Source: Micrococcales bacterium
GTDB lineage: Bacteria; Actinomycetota; Actinomycetes; Actinomycetales; Dermatophilaceae
Direction: 5' to 3'
Assembly (NCBI GenBank): GCA_030452775.1
Contig: JAKDLQ010000071.1
Span: 1 to 10,065, forward strand
Length of the DNA: 10,065 bases
Numbering within the stretch: the stretch's first letter is position 1; each line of letters starts with the position of its first letter. Below are positions 1-5,794 of this stretch, piece after piece. The notes under the pieces were generated by a model. The model saw nothing but the letters and a program-made list of their open reading frames with translations. It was not told the origin of the DNA and did not search any database. The position numbers were made by a program, and so were the translations under genes.

Positions 1-219
1 GTGAAGGAGAACATGAAGGCGGTGCTCGCCGACATCCAGAACGGCGCTTTCGCCAAGCGGTTCATCGACGACCAGGACGCCGGTGCCCCCGAGTTCAAGG
101 CTCTGCGCGAGAAGGGTGCGCAGCACCCCATCGAGGCGACCGGCAAGGACCTGCGCAAGCTCATGGCCTGGGTCCGTGACACGGACACCGACTATGTCGA
201 GGGGGCGGCTGCGCGCTGA
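1..219 (+). CDS. ilvC: Ketol-acid reductoisomerase, C-terminal end (partial)
   Basis: The last 72 codons of a gene that begins before the window; the frame is open at base 1 and stops with TGA at 217-219. The visible part (ADIQNGAFAKRFI, then HPIEATGKDLRKLM and a DTDYVEGAAAR end) matches the C-terminal helical 'knotted' domain of class I IlvC, and this ending is usual in actinobacteria. The enzyme is cytosolic, needs NADPH and Mg2+, and converts acetolactate or acetohydroxybutyrate to the dihydroxy acids of valine, leucine and isoleucine synthesis. The cofactor-binding and catalytic residues lie outside the window and cannot be checked. An imperfect hairpin (207-229) straddles the stop codon and a perfect one follows at 238-259. 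The convergent oxidoreductase gene overlaps the last 59 bases on the other strand. Confidence 0.93.
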   Translation: MKENMKAVLADIQNGAFAKRFIDDQDAGAPEFKALREKGAQHPIEATGKDLRKLMAWVRDTDTDYVEGAAAR

Positions 220-997
220 GCGCCCAGCCGTCGTTCACCCCCCGGTGAGCACCGGGGGGCTGCTCGGCCAGCCAGTCGACGAATCGGCGGCCACCGAGAT
301 CGGCGCCCGGGCCGGCGACGTTGGCCCGTGCGGCGAGAGCTCGCATGAGCCCGCCCACCGCGGGCACTCGCAGCACCCGCGGTGCGGTGGCGCCCCGGTG
401 GGCCCGGAGCATGGCCGCCAGCTCCCCGATGGTGAGCACCTCCGGGCCGGCGACGTCGGTCGCCCTCTCGTATGCCGCTGGGCTGGCTCCAGTGGCGAGC
501 TGCACGAGCCGGGTGGCGACGTAGTCGATGTCAACGGGCTGGAAGGCCAGCTGGCCGATGGCCAACGTCACCGGGCCCCTGGTCAGAGACCTGGCGAGCC
601 ACGCTGTGAGCGAATGGAACTGGGTCGCACGGAGCACTGTCGCCGGCCCGCCGGCCTCCGCGATGGCGCGCTCGGCGGCGAGCTTGCGCTGGTAGTACTT
701 CAGCGCGATCGCGTCGATACCGACGATGGAGATGTGCACCAGGTGGAGGTCGGCGGCGGCCGTGAACTCCGCGAGGCGACGGGTCCCATCGACCGTGACG
801 AGGTCGCCCTTGCGCGGGTCATCGGCGCAGTGGACGACCGCGTCTGCCCCGGCCAGCCCCGCTTCGAGACCGCGGCCCGTCGCGAGGTCCACTCCGGATC
901 GGCGGCTCACCGGCACCGCGTCGTGACCGTGGCCCTGCAGCGTCCGCACGACCCGCGACCCCAGGTCACCGAGCCCTCCCGTGACGACGATCCTCAT
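161..997 (-). CDS. SDR-type NAD(P)-binding oxidoreductase (atypical, NmrA-like)
   Basis: A 278-residue protein starting MRIVVTGGLGDLGSRVV. The N-terminal TGGLGDLG is the glycine-rich dinucleotide-binding loop of a Rossmann fold, and SRRSGVDL follows the second beta strand. A central HISIVGID...YYQRK stretch, then RATQFHSL, is the pattern of atypical (extended/NmrA-like) short-chain dehydrogenases, which lack a guaranteed classical YxxxK active site; YYQRK here may serve. The substrate cannot be told. I chose ATG 995-997 because homologous proteins begin directly with the first beta strand; GTG at 998-1000 and ATG at 1013-1015 are in-frame alternatives, and GGAG lies too close to 997 to decide. 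About residue 246 the frame crosses the hairpin at 238-259, and the last 32 residues are a Pro/Arg-rich tail antisense to ilvC, probably not part of the fold. It is convergent with ilvC and divergent from serA. Confidence 0.8.
   Translation of the reverse strand: MRIVVTGGLGDLGSRVVRTLQGHGHDAVPVSRRSGVDLATGRGLEAGLAGADAVVHCADDPRKGDLVTVDGTRRLAEFTAAADLHLVHISIVGIDAIALKYYQRKLAAERAIAEAGGPATVLRATQFHSLTAWLARSLTRGPVTLAIGQLAFQPVDIDYVATRLVQLATGASPAAYERATDVAGPEVLTIGELAAMLRAHRGATAPRVLRVPAVGGLMRALAARANVAGPGADLGGRRFVDWLAEQPPGAHRGVNDGWALSAQPPPRHSRCPCHGPRP
238..259. terminator. Perfect GC hairpin after ilvC, possible bidirectional terminator
   Basis: CCCCCCGGTG (238-247) and CACCGGGGGG (250-259) are exact inverted complements separated by two bases. 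The hairpin starts 19 bases after the ilvC stop, where a terminator is expected. Neither strand has a T-tract after it, so it may act as a 3' stabiliser or need Rho. It lies inside the open frame of the minus-strand oxidoreductase, which is odd if it really terminates that transcript. Confidence 0.5.
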
Positions 998-1027
998 CAC
1001 TCCAGCGTGGCCCATCGACCGGCGACG

Positions 1028-1051
1028 GGCAATCCGGCAATCCGGCAATCC
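1028..1051. repeat. Three tandem copies of GGCAATCC
   Basis: Exact head-to-tail copies at 1028-1035, 1036-1043 and 1044-1051, about 30 bases upstream of the oxidoreductase start. On the minus strand the unit is GGATTGCC. It may be a small slippage repeat or a cluster of protein-binding sites. Unit number could vary between strains. Confidence 0.85.
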
Positions 1052-1082
1052 GCGATGGTCCCCGGCACAACCCATGGCAACC

Positions 1083-1097
1083 CGTGGTTGAACCACG
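1083..1097. promoter_or_regulatory. 15-bp near-palindrome, candidate operator
   Basis: CGTGGTT-G-AACCACG has perfect 7-base arms around one central base. It lies in the 303-base divergent gap between the minus-strand oxidoreductase and serA, about 86 bases from the former start and 123 bases upstream of the serA -10 box. The symmetry and size fit a dimeric helix-turn-helix regulator. The regulator is unknown and no regulator gene is in the window. Confidence 0.45.
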
Positions 1098-1219
1098 TCG
1101 TGTCTCGCCCGGCGCTCGGTGATCTCGCCGCCTGCGATATGTGCAGCGCGGCCGCAGGGTGTCGCGTGTCTCAAGGACGATCGTCGGCGTCGTGGGTCGG
1201 TATTGCTCAAGCCGTGCTC

Positions 1220-1225
1220 TAGACT
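1220..1225 (+). promoter_or_regulatory. serA promoter -10 box, TAGACT
   Basis: TAGACT fits the actinobacterial TANNNT -10 consensus and would start transcription near 1232, leaving a leader of about 70 bases before serA. No clear -35 is seen at the right distance. The first bases of the predicted RNA can fold into a short hairpin (GGCAC 1232-1236 with GTGCC 1243-1247). A TGTCTCAA site lies upstream at 1167-1174. I see no other feature in 1098-1219. Confidence 0.5.
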
Positions 1226-1300
1226 GCCTCCGGCACGCCGCGGTGCCTTCGATGGTCCGCGTCCCGTCGGGCCGTGCATCCCGTCCGGAAGGATCACTCT

Positions 1301-2884
1301 GTGACCAAGCCCGTTGTCCTCATTGCCGAGGAGTTGTCTCCCGCGACCATCGATGCGCTGGGGCCCGACTTCGAGGTCCGCACGGTGGAGGGATCCGACC
1401 GCGACGCGCTGCTGCCCGCGCTGGCTGACGTCAACGCCGTCCTCATCCGGTCCGCCACCACAATGGACGCCGAAGCGATCGCAGCCGCCAAGCGGCTCAA
1501 GGTCATCGCCCGCGCCGGCGTGGGACTGGACAACGTCGATGTCGCCAGCGCGACGCGGGCTGGGGTCATGGTCGTCAACGCCCCGACCTCCAACATCACC
1601 TCTGCCGCCGAACTCGCGATCGCACTGCTCCTCGCGACGGCCCGCAACATCGCGCCCGCCAACGAATCGCTCAAGAGTGGCGCCTGGAACCGCAGCAAGT
1701 ACTCCGGTGTCGAGCTGCTCGACAAGACCGTCGGCGTCGTTGGCCTCGGCCGCATCGGTGCCCTCGTCGCTGAGCGACTCAAGTGCTTCGGGATGAAGGT
1801 CATCGCCTACGACCCCTATGCCTCACCAGCCAGGGCGGGAATGGTCGGCGCGCAACTCGTCACCCTCGACGAACTGCTCGCCGAGTCGGACTTCATCACG
1901 ATCCACCTGCCCAAGACGCCGGAGACCCTCGGCCTCATCGGCGAGGAAGCACTGCGGAAGGTCAAGCCGGGCGTTCGCGTCATCAATGCCGCGCGCGGCG
2001 GCATTGTCGACGAGATCGCACTGGCACGCGCCATCGGCGAAGGACGCGTCGCCGGAGCCGGCGTCGACGTCTTTGCAACGGAGCCGGCTACCGAGTCTCC
2101 GCTCTTCACGTACGAGTCGGTGGTCGTCACACCGCACCTCGGCGCGTCGACACAGGAGGCCCAGGAGAAGGCGGGCATCGCCGTTGCCAGGTCTGTGCGG
2201 CTCGCGCTCGGTGGTGAGCTCGTCCCGGATGCGGTCAACGTCTCTAGCGGCTTCATCGCCGAAGAGGTTCGCCCGGGAATCTCCCTGGTCGAGAAGCTGG
2301 GTCGCGTCTTCACCGCCGTCGCCGGTGCGGTCCCTGCTCAGCTCGACGTCGAAGTATGCGGTGAGATCACCGAGCACGATGTCAGCGTCTGGAAGCTCGT
2401 CGCGCTCAAGGGCCTGTTCACCGACGTCGTCGAGGACGCCGTCACCTACGTCAACGCTCCGATCCTTGCGGAGCAGCGCGGCTGCCAGGCTCGTCTCGTC
2501 ACCGACGCCAAGGCCGAGGACTTCCGCAACATCACGACTCTGCGCGGCACCTTGCAGGACGGCTCGGTCGTCAGCGTCTCCGGCACGCTCACGGGACCCA
2601 AGATGGTCGAGAAGCTCATCGGCATCAACGGCTACGACTTGGAGGTGCCGTTGTCGGCCCACATGCTGGTCTTCGACTACGAGGACCGACCGGGAGTCAT
2701 CGGGTCCGTGGGCAAGATCCTCGGCGACGCCAGGGTCAACATCGGGGGGATGCAGGTGTCTCGGCAGGGTGACCGAGCAATCGGCGTGCTCAACGTGGAC
2801 AGTGCCGTGCCTCCCGCGCTGGGAACGGTGATCTGTGACGCGGTCGAGGCGACCACGTTCTCAGCGATCAACCTCGAGGACTGA
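1301..2884 (+). CDS. serA: D-3-phosphoglycerate dehydrogenase, long ACT-containing form
   Basis: A 527-residue cytosolic enzyme that oxidises 3-phosphoglycerate to 3-phosphohydroxypyruvate with NAD+, the first step of serine synthesis. Start GTG 1301 is set by GGAAGGA at 1287-1293 with a 7-base gap; an upstream in-frame ATG (1274) has no ribosome binding site. The N-terminal substrate domain has RAGVGLDNVD (71-80). The NAD domain has GLGRIG (148-153) and Asp171 after the next strand. The catalytic set is Arg232 (ARGG), Glu261 (TEP) and His279 (PHLGAST). Residues about 310-450 form the allosteric intervening domain of the long actinobacterial type. A C-terminal ACT domain (from about 452, with DRPGVIG and NIGGMQV) is the site of serine feedback in relatives. 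Length is normal. No convincing terminator follows. Confidence 0.97.
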   Translation: MTKPVVLIAEELSPATIDALGPDFEVRTVEGSDRDALLPALADVNAVLIRSATTMDAEAIAAAKRLKVIARAGVGLDNVDVASATRAGVMVVNAPTSNITSAAELAIALLLATARNIAPANESLKSGAWNRSKYSGVELLDKTVGVVGLGRIGALVAERLKCFGMKVIAYDPYASPARAGMVGAQLVTLDELLAESDFITIHLPKTPETLGLIGEEALRKVKPGVRVINAARGGIVDEIALARAIGEGRVAGAGVDVFATEPATESPLFTYESVVVTPHLGASTQEAQEKAGIAVARSVRLALGGELVPDAVNVSSGFIAEEVRPGISLVEKLGRVFTAVAGAVPAQLDVEVCGEITEHDVSVWKLVALKGLFTDVVEDAVTYVNAPILAEQRGCQARLVTDAKAEDFRNITTLRGTLQDGSVVSVSGTLTGPKMVEKLIGINGYDLEVPLSAHMLVFDYEDRPGVIGSVGKILGDARVNIGGMQVSRQGDRAIGVLNVDSAVPPALGTVICDAVEATTFSAINLED

Positions 2885-2951
2885 CGATCCAGGCCCGCAG
2901 GCGGATAGTGCTCGTCACGTGGACACGTTGTCTCAAAACGTGGAAGATCCC

Positions 2952-2979
2952 TTCACGTCGGCACGTCCGGGCGTACCCT
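2952..2979 (+). promoter_or_regulatory. Leaderless promoter reading into a BCAA-rich short peptide
   Basis: TTCACG (2952-2957) and TACCCT (2974-2979) are spaced by 16 bases. The -10 box ends 7 bases before ATG 2987, so the RNA should start at or next to the ATG, as in actinobacterial leaderless transcripts. A small inverted repeat (CACGTT 2924-2929, AACGTG 2937-2942) enclosing most of a TGTCTCA site (2929-2935) lies just upstream of the -35 and could be an operator. Confidence 0.5.
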
Positions 2980-2986
2980 CGTATCC

Positions 2987-3037
2987 ATGTTGCGGCAGCT
3001 TGTCATCCTCATCGCCAGCCGCGACGAGTCCCAGTAG
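2987..3037 (+). CDS. Putative leader peptide MLRQLVILIASRDESQ upstream of leuB
   Basis: A 16-residue ORF ending in TAG at 3035-3037. Six of residues 2-9 are Leu, Val or Ile, with LVILI in an unbroken run, as expected if the ribosome is to sense charged BCAA tRNAs. It starts exactly where the promoter TTCACG/TACCCT predicts the RNA 5' end, and the stop codon's last base begins an inverted repeat (GTCAGCA 3037-3043, TGCTGAC 3074-3080) that a stalled ribosome would cover. Weak points: the strong hairpin upstream of leuB is 300 bases further on, far for classic attenuation. The beginning MLRxxxxxxASR also resembles my memory of actinobacterial proline dehydrogenase N-termini, so this could be a decayed gene start. 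The leader reading is inference. Confidence 0.42.
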   Translation: MLRQLVILIASRDESQ

Positions 3038-3104
3038 TCAGCACCTCGCCGCGGAGATCCTGCGCACCGGCCATGCTGACCCGCTCGCCCACCCGGGCTG
3101 GAGC
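3037..3104 (+). promoter_or_regulatory. Two RNA hairpins behind the short peptide
   Basis: Hairpin A pairs GTCAGCA (3037-3043) with TGCTGAC (3074-3080) and begins at the last base of the peptide's stop codon. Hairpin B pairs GCTCGCCC (3083-3090) with GGGC (3095-3098) and GAGC (3101-3104), leaving a two-base bulge. The left arm and loop of hairpin B contain CCCACCCGG (3088-3096), exactly complementary to the 3' side of the strong hairpin at 3336-3363. Both hairpins are read directly from the sequence; a role in leuB control is inferred. Confidence 0.35.
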
Positions 3105-3147
3105 AACTGAGAAACCCACCACCAATCGTAGGTAAGGACAGATCGCG

Positions 3148-3228
3148 ATGAACGAAGACGCCAAGGCCGCTCGTCAAGCACTGCAGGAGTCGATGGACCT
3201 GCGTGATCAGGGCCACACCGAGGACTGA
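3148..3228 (+). CDS. 26-residue ORF of unknown function in the leuB upstream region
   Basis: The ORF begins MNEDAKAARQALQESMD and ends HTED before TGA at 3226-3228. AAGGA (3134-3138) sits 9 bases before the ATG, a good ribosome binding site, and TAA at 3133-3135 closes the frame upstream. The peptide is hydrophilic, with no membrane segment or cysteine, and could form one amphipathic helix (residues about 3-20). It has no BCAA run, so it is not an obvious amino-acid sensor. Its last codons and stop lie inside the first copy of the 84-base duplication (3218 on), so translation would cover one side of an RNA pairing. It may be a true small protein, a control ORF or chance; I do not recognise it. 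Confidence 0.35.
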   Translation: MNEDAKAARQALQESMDLRDQGHTED

Positions 3229-3338
3229 GCCAAGGCCTGAGGAAACGAGCGAGGAACGAGCGAGGCCCGGAGGGCCGGTTCGGCTCGGTCCTCGATCGGC
3301 TCCGAGGACTGAGCCAAGGCCTGAGGAAACGAGTGAGG
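3218..3338 (+). repeat. Partial tandem duplication, 84-base period, with competing RNA arms
   Basis: Bases 3218-3249 recur exactly at 3302-3333 (32 bases), and the match continues to 3338 with one mismatch, giving about 1.4 copies of an 84-base unit. The segment GGCTCGGTCCTCG (3282-3294), between the copies, can pair over 13 positions (one G-U) with CGAGGACTGAGCC in copy 2 (3303-3315) or the same word in copy 1 (3219-3231). The two pairings exclude each other. Purine-rich GAGGAAACGAGC/GAGGAACGAGC words follow copy 1. It may be a REP-like intergenic element or part of an RNA switch. Confidence 0.75.
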
Positions 3339-3363
3339 CCCCCACCTGACCGGGTGGGGGCCT
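3336..3363 (+). terminator. Strong GC hairpin upstream of leuB, attenuator-like
   Basis: AGGCCCCCACC (3336-3346) and GGTGGGGGCCT (3353-3363) form an 11-bp perfect stem with a 6-base loop. The following bases (TCGCCGCG) are not a T-tract, so intrinsic termination would be weak. It ends 66 bases before leuB and separates the upstream small ORFs from the leuB promoter. It could terminate the transcript that starts at 2987, either constitutively or under control. Confidence 0.55.
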
Positions 3364-3395
3364 TCGCCGCGTCGGACCACCACCTGAGACATGGA

Positions 3396-3423
3396 TTCCA
3401 CGCCACATGGCGATCCATAGGCT
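3396..3423 (+). promoter_or_regulatory. Leaderless leuB promoter
   Basis: TAGGCT (3418-3423) fits the TANNNT -10 consensus and ends 6 bases before the leuB ATG; TTCCAC (3396-3401) is a weak -35 with a 16-base spacer. No ribosome binding site precedes the ATG, which agrees with leaderless translation. TGAGACA (3385-3391), the reverse complement of the TGTCTCA sites upstream of serA and of the 2952 promoter, lies just upstream. Confidence 0.5.
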
Positions 3424-3429
3424 GACGGC

Positions 3430-4494
3430 ATGGGAGCAGCGCAGGTGCACGATGCCATCTCGATCGCCGTCATCGGCGGTGACGGCATCGGACCCGAGGT
3501 CGTTGCGGAGGGCCTCAAGGTCCTGGGTTCGGCGATCGGGGAAGCGGGCCCGAAGCTCTCGACCACCGAGTACGACCTCGGCGCCCGCCGCTGGCACGCG
3601 ACGGGGGAGACCCTGCCCGACTCCGTCCTCGAGGAGCTGCGCGGTCACGATGCGATCCTCCTGGGCGCCATCGGAGACCCGAGCGTGCCGAGCGGCGTCC
3701 TCGAGCGCGGCGTCCTGCTGCCGATCCGCTTCGCGCTCGATCACTACGTCAACCTGCGCCCGGCCAAGCTCTTCCCGGGAGTGACGAGCCCGCTCGACGT
3801 GGCGCGGGTCGCCCCCGACGGCATCGACTTCGTCGTCGTCCGAGAGGGCACCGAGGGCCCTTACGTGGGCAACGGCGGCGTCCTGCGCATGGGTGGCCCC
3901 CACGAGATCGCCACCGAGGTCAGCGTCAACACCCGCTTCGGGGTCGAGCGCGTCGTGCGCGATGCCTTCGCCCGAGCACAGGCCCGCCCCCGCCGACACC
4001 TGACTCTGGTGCACAAGCACAACGTCCTCACCTTCGCCGGCCACCTGTGGCGACGCACCGTCGAGGAGGTCAGCGCGCAGTTCCCCGACGTGGAGACCGC
4101 CTATCAGCACGTTGACGCAGCGACGATCTTCATGACGACCGACCCGGGACGCTTCGACGTCATCGTCACCGACAACCTCTTCGGCGACATCATCACCGAC
4201 ATCGCAGCCGCAGTCGTCGGCGGCATCGGCCTGGCCGCCTCGGGCAACATCAACCCGGCCCGCACGACACCGAGCATGTTCGAGCCGGTCCACGGCTCGG
4301 CCCCCGACATCGCGGGCCAGGGTAGCGCCGATCCCACGGCAACCATCCTGTCCGTCGCGCTGCTGCTGAGGCACCTCGGCCGGGACGCAGAGGCGATCAG
4401 CGTCGAGGCGGCGGTCGCCGCGGACCTGGCCGAGCGCGGCACGGCCGAACGCTCGACCAGCACCATCGGCGACGCCATCGCTGCCCGCGTGTGA
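3430..4494 (+). CDS. leuB: 3-isopropylmalate dehydrogenase
   Basis: A 354-residue cytosolic enzyme that oxidises and decarboxylates (2R,3S)-3-isopropylmalate with NAD+ to 2-oxoisocaproate, the last leucine-specific step before transamination. The N-terminal IGGDGIGPEV (15-24) is the family signature. Arg110 (NLRPAKLFPG), Arg138 and Glu142 (REGTEGPYVG), and the catalytic Lys196 in HKHN follow. TDNLFGDIITD supplies the metal-binding Asp248, Asp253 and Asp257, and EPVHGSAPDIAGQG (285-298) is the NAD-binding loop. The LeuB-type active site and the neighbouring leucine-pathway genes argue against isocitrate or tartrate dehydrogenase. Length is normal. The ATG at 3430 is probably leaderless. The long structured region upstream suggests a second, regulated transcript. 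The downstream hairpin at 4518-4547 separates it from ilvE. Confidence 0.96.
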   Translation: MGAAQVHDAISIAVIGGDGIGPEVVAEGLKVLGSAIGEAGPKLSTTEYDLGARRWHATGETLPDSVLEELRGHDAILLGAIGDPSVPSGVLERGVLLPIRFALDHYVNLRPAKLFPGVTSPLDVARVAPDGIDFVVVREGTEGPYVGNGGVLRMGGPHEIATEVSVNTRFGVERVVRDAFARAQARPRRHLTLVHKHNVLTFAGHLWRRTVEEVSAQFPDVETAYQHVDAATIFMTTDPGRFDVIVTDNLFGDIITDIAAAVVGGIGLAASGNINPARTTPSMFEPVHGSAPDIAGQGSADPTATILSVALLLRHLGRDAEAISVEAAVAADLAERGTAERSTSTIGDAIAARV

Positions 4495-4517
4495 CGCCGC
4501 CGTCCCCACACCATCCG

Positions 4518-4547
4518 GTATGCCGCCGAGCGGGCGCGGCGGCATAC
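4518..4547 (+). terminator. Inverted repeat between leuB and ilvE
   Basis: GTATGCCGCC (4518-4527) and GGCGGCATAC (4538-4547) form a perfect 10-bp stem with a 10-base loop, 23 bases after the leuB stop. There is no T-tract, so it may be a weak terminator or a REP-like element. Pieces of the same element recur: GTATGCCGCCGAGCG at 6560-6574 and GCGGCATACGGCAG at 6821-6834. Confidence 0.45.
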
Positions 4548-4591
4548 GGCAGCGGGGCGCACTGCCGTTTCGTCGGCCCACGATCGGGCGA

Positions 4592-4631
4592 TAGCCTGAC
4601 GGGGATCACCGTCGCCGCTTGATCCTGGAGG
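4592..4631 (+). promoter_or_regulatory. ilvE promoter and ribosome binding site
   Basis: TAGCCT (4592-4597) fits the -10 consensus and would start RNA near 4604; the -35 side is weak. GGAGG (4627-4631) lies 6 bases before ATG 4638 and fixes the start. Unlike leuB, ilvE therefore has a short leader with a classic ribosome binding site. Confidence 0.55.
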
Positions 4632-4637
4632 CTCGCC

Positions 4638-5753
4638 ATGACCGATGACACCACGCCGCTCTCCTTCACCGTCACCCGCCGTGAGGACGCCACCTCGTCC
4701 GAGCGGATCGCGCAGGTGCTCGAGGACCCGGGCTTCGGCAAGACCTTCACCGATCACATGGTGGTCATCGACTGGGACGGCAGCGCCGACGGCGGCGGCT
4801 GGTCCGGCGCGCGGGTCCAGCCCTACGGGCCCTTCGAGATCGAACCCGCGGCGGCGGTCCTGCACTATGCGCAGGAGATCTTCGAGGGGATGAAGGCCTA
4901 CCGTCACGCGGACGGTTCGATCTGGACGTTCCGTCCGGAGGCCAACGCCGCCCGCTTCGCCCGCTCGGCCACCCGCCTGGCGCTGCCGGTGCTTCCGGCC
5001 GCCACCTTCATCGAGTCGCTGCGTCAACTCGTCACCGCTGACCAGGAGTGGGTGCCCGAGAGCGGCGGAGAGAAGGCCCTCTACCTGCGTCCGTTCATGT
5101 TCGCCTCCGAGGCCTTCCTCGGGGTCCGCCCGGCGCAGCGGGTCACCTACTCGGTCATCGCCTCACCGGCCGGTGCCTACTTCCCCGGTGGGCTCAAGCC
5201 GGTGACACTGTGGATCTCGACCGACTACGCGCGAGCGGGTGCCGGCGGCACCGGCGCCGCGAAGTGCGGCGGGAACTACGCCTCCTCGCTCGCCGGGCAG
5301 ATCGAAGGCGCCGAGCACGGCTGTGACCAGGCGGTTTTCCTCGACTCCTCGACGCACACCTATATCGAGGAACTGGGCGGGATGAACCTCTTCTTCGTGA
5401 CCCGGGACGGCACGCTCGTCACCCCTGAGCTCACCGGCTCGATCCTCGAGGGCGTCACGCGCTCCTCGATCCTCCAGCTCGCCAAGGAGCTCGATCTCAC
5501 CCCTGAGGAGCGCCGCATCCCGATCCAGGAGTGGAAGGACGGCGCGGCGAGCGGCGAGATCCGCGAGATCTTCGCCTGCGGGACAGCCGCCGTCATCACC
5601 CCGGTCGGCGAGCTCCGGTGGGCCGGAGGCTCGGTGGACCACCGGCGGGACGGACACCGGGACACGTATGCCGAGGCGATCCGCGCCAGGCTGCTCGACA
5701 TCCAGTACGGCCGGGCCGAGGACACGTACGGCTGGCTGACCCGTCTGGTCTGA
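4638..5753 (+). CDS. ilvE: Branched-chain amino acid aminotransferase
   Basis: A 371-residue PLP enzyme of fold type IV that moves the amino group between glutamate and the 2-oxo acids of valine, leucine and isoleucine, the last step of all three pathways. HYAQEIFEGMKAYR (76-89) is the conserved substrate-domain motif, YLRPFMFASEAFLGV (149-163) follows, and Lys209 in GAAKCGGNYA is the Schiff-base lysine. EELGGMN (244-250) and FACGTAAVITPV (312-323) contact PLP and its phosphate. Length and motifs match the longer BCAT form of actinobacteria and eukaryotes, not the shorter E. coli type or D-amino-acid aminotransferases. The start is set by GGAGG at 4627-4631. It may be transcribed on its own, as inverted repeats lie on both sides. 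Confidence 0.96.
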   Translation: MTDDTTPLSFTVTRREDATSSERIAQVLEDPGFGKTFTDHMVVIDWDGSADGGGWSGARVQPYGPFEIEPAAAVLHYAQEIFEGMKAYRHADGSIWTFRPEANAARFARSATRLALPVLPAATFIESLRQLVTADQEWVPESGGEKALYLRPFMFASEAFLGVRPAQRVTYSVIASPAGAYFPGGLKPVTLWISTDYARAGAGGTGAAKCGGNYASSLAGQIEGAEHGCDQAVFLDSSTHTYIEELGGMNLFFVTRDGTLVTPELTGSILEGVTRSSILQLAKELDLTPEERRIPIQEWKDGAASGEIREIFACGTAAVITPVGELRWAGGSVDHRRDGHRDTYAEAIRARLLDIQYGRAEDTYGWLTRLV

Positions 5754-5794
5754 GGTGTGCACCCAACCCGGCTGGACCCCGGATTACCCCGCCC

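Noticed and set aside
1028..1051. Tandem repeat as a CRISPR array
   Set aside because: The units are 8 bases, head to tail, with no spacers and no cas genes.
83..1222. Long plus-strand ORF across the oxidoreductase gene
   Set aside because: It is antisense to a clear Rossmann-fold gene and is Arg/Pro/Gly-rich, as expected of a shadow frame in GC-rich DNA.
1274..1300. Upstream ATG giving serA nine extra residues
   Set aside because: It has no ribosome binding site, while GTG 1301 has GGAAGGA at 7 bases and gives the expected MTKPVVLIAEE start.
2835..3110. Plus-strand ORF overlapping the serA end and the leuB upstream region
   Set aside because: Ser/Pro-rich out-of-frame overlap with serA and no start signal. 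Its end (LAAEILRTGHADPLAHPGWSN region) looks protein-like but lacks support.
2953..4581. 542-codon minus-strand ORF across leuB and its upstream region
   Set aside because: It is the antisense shadow of leuB, with composition typical of such frames and no recognisable domain.
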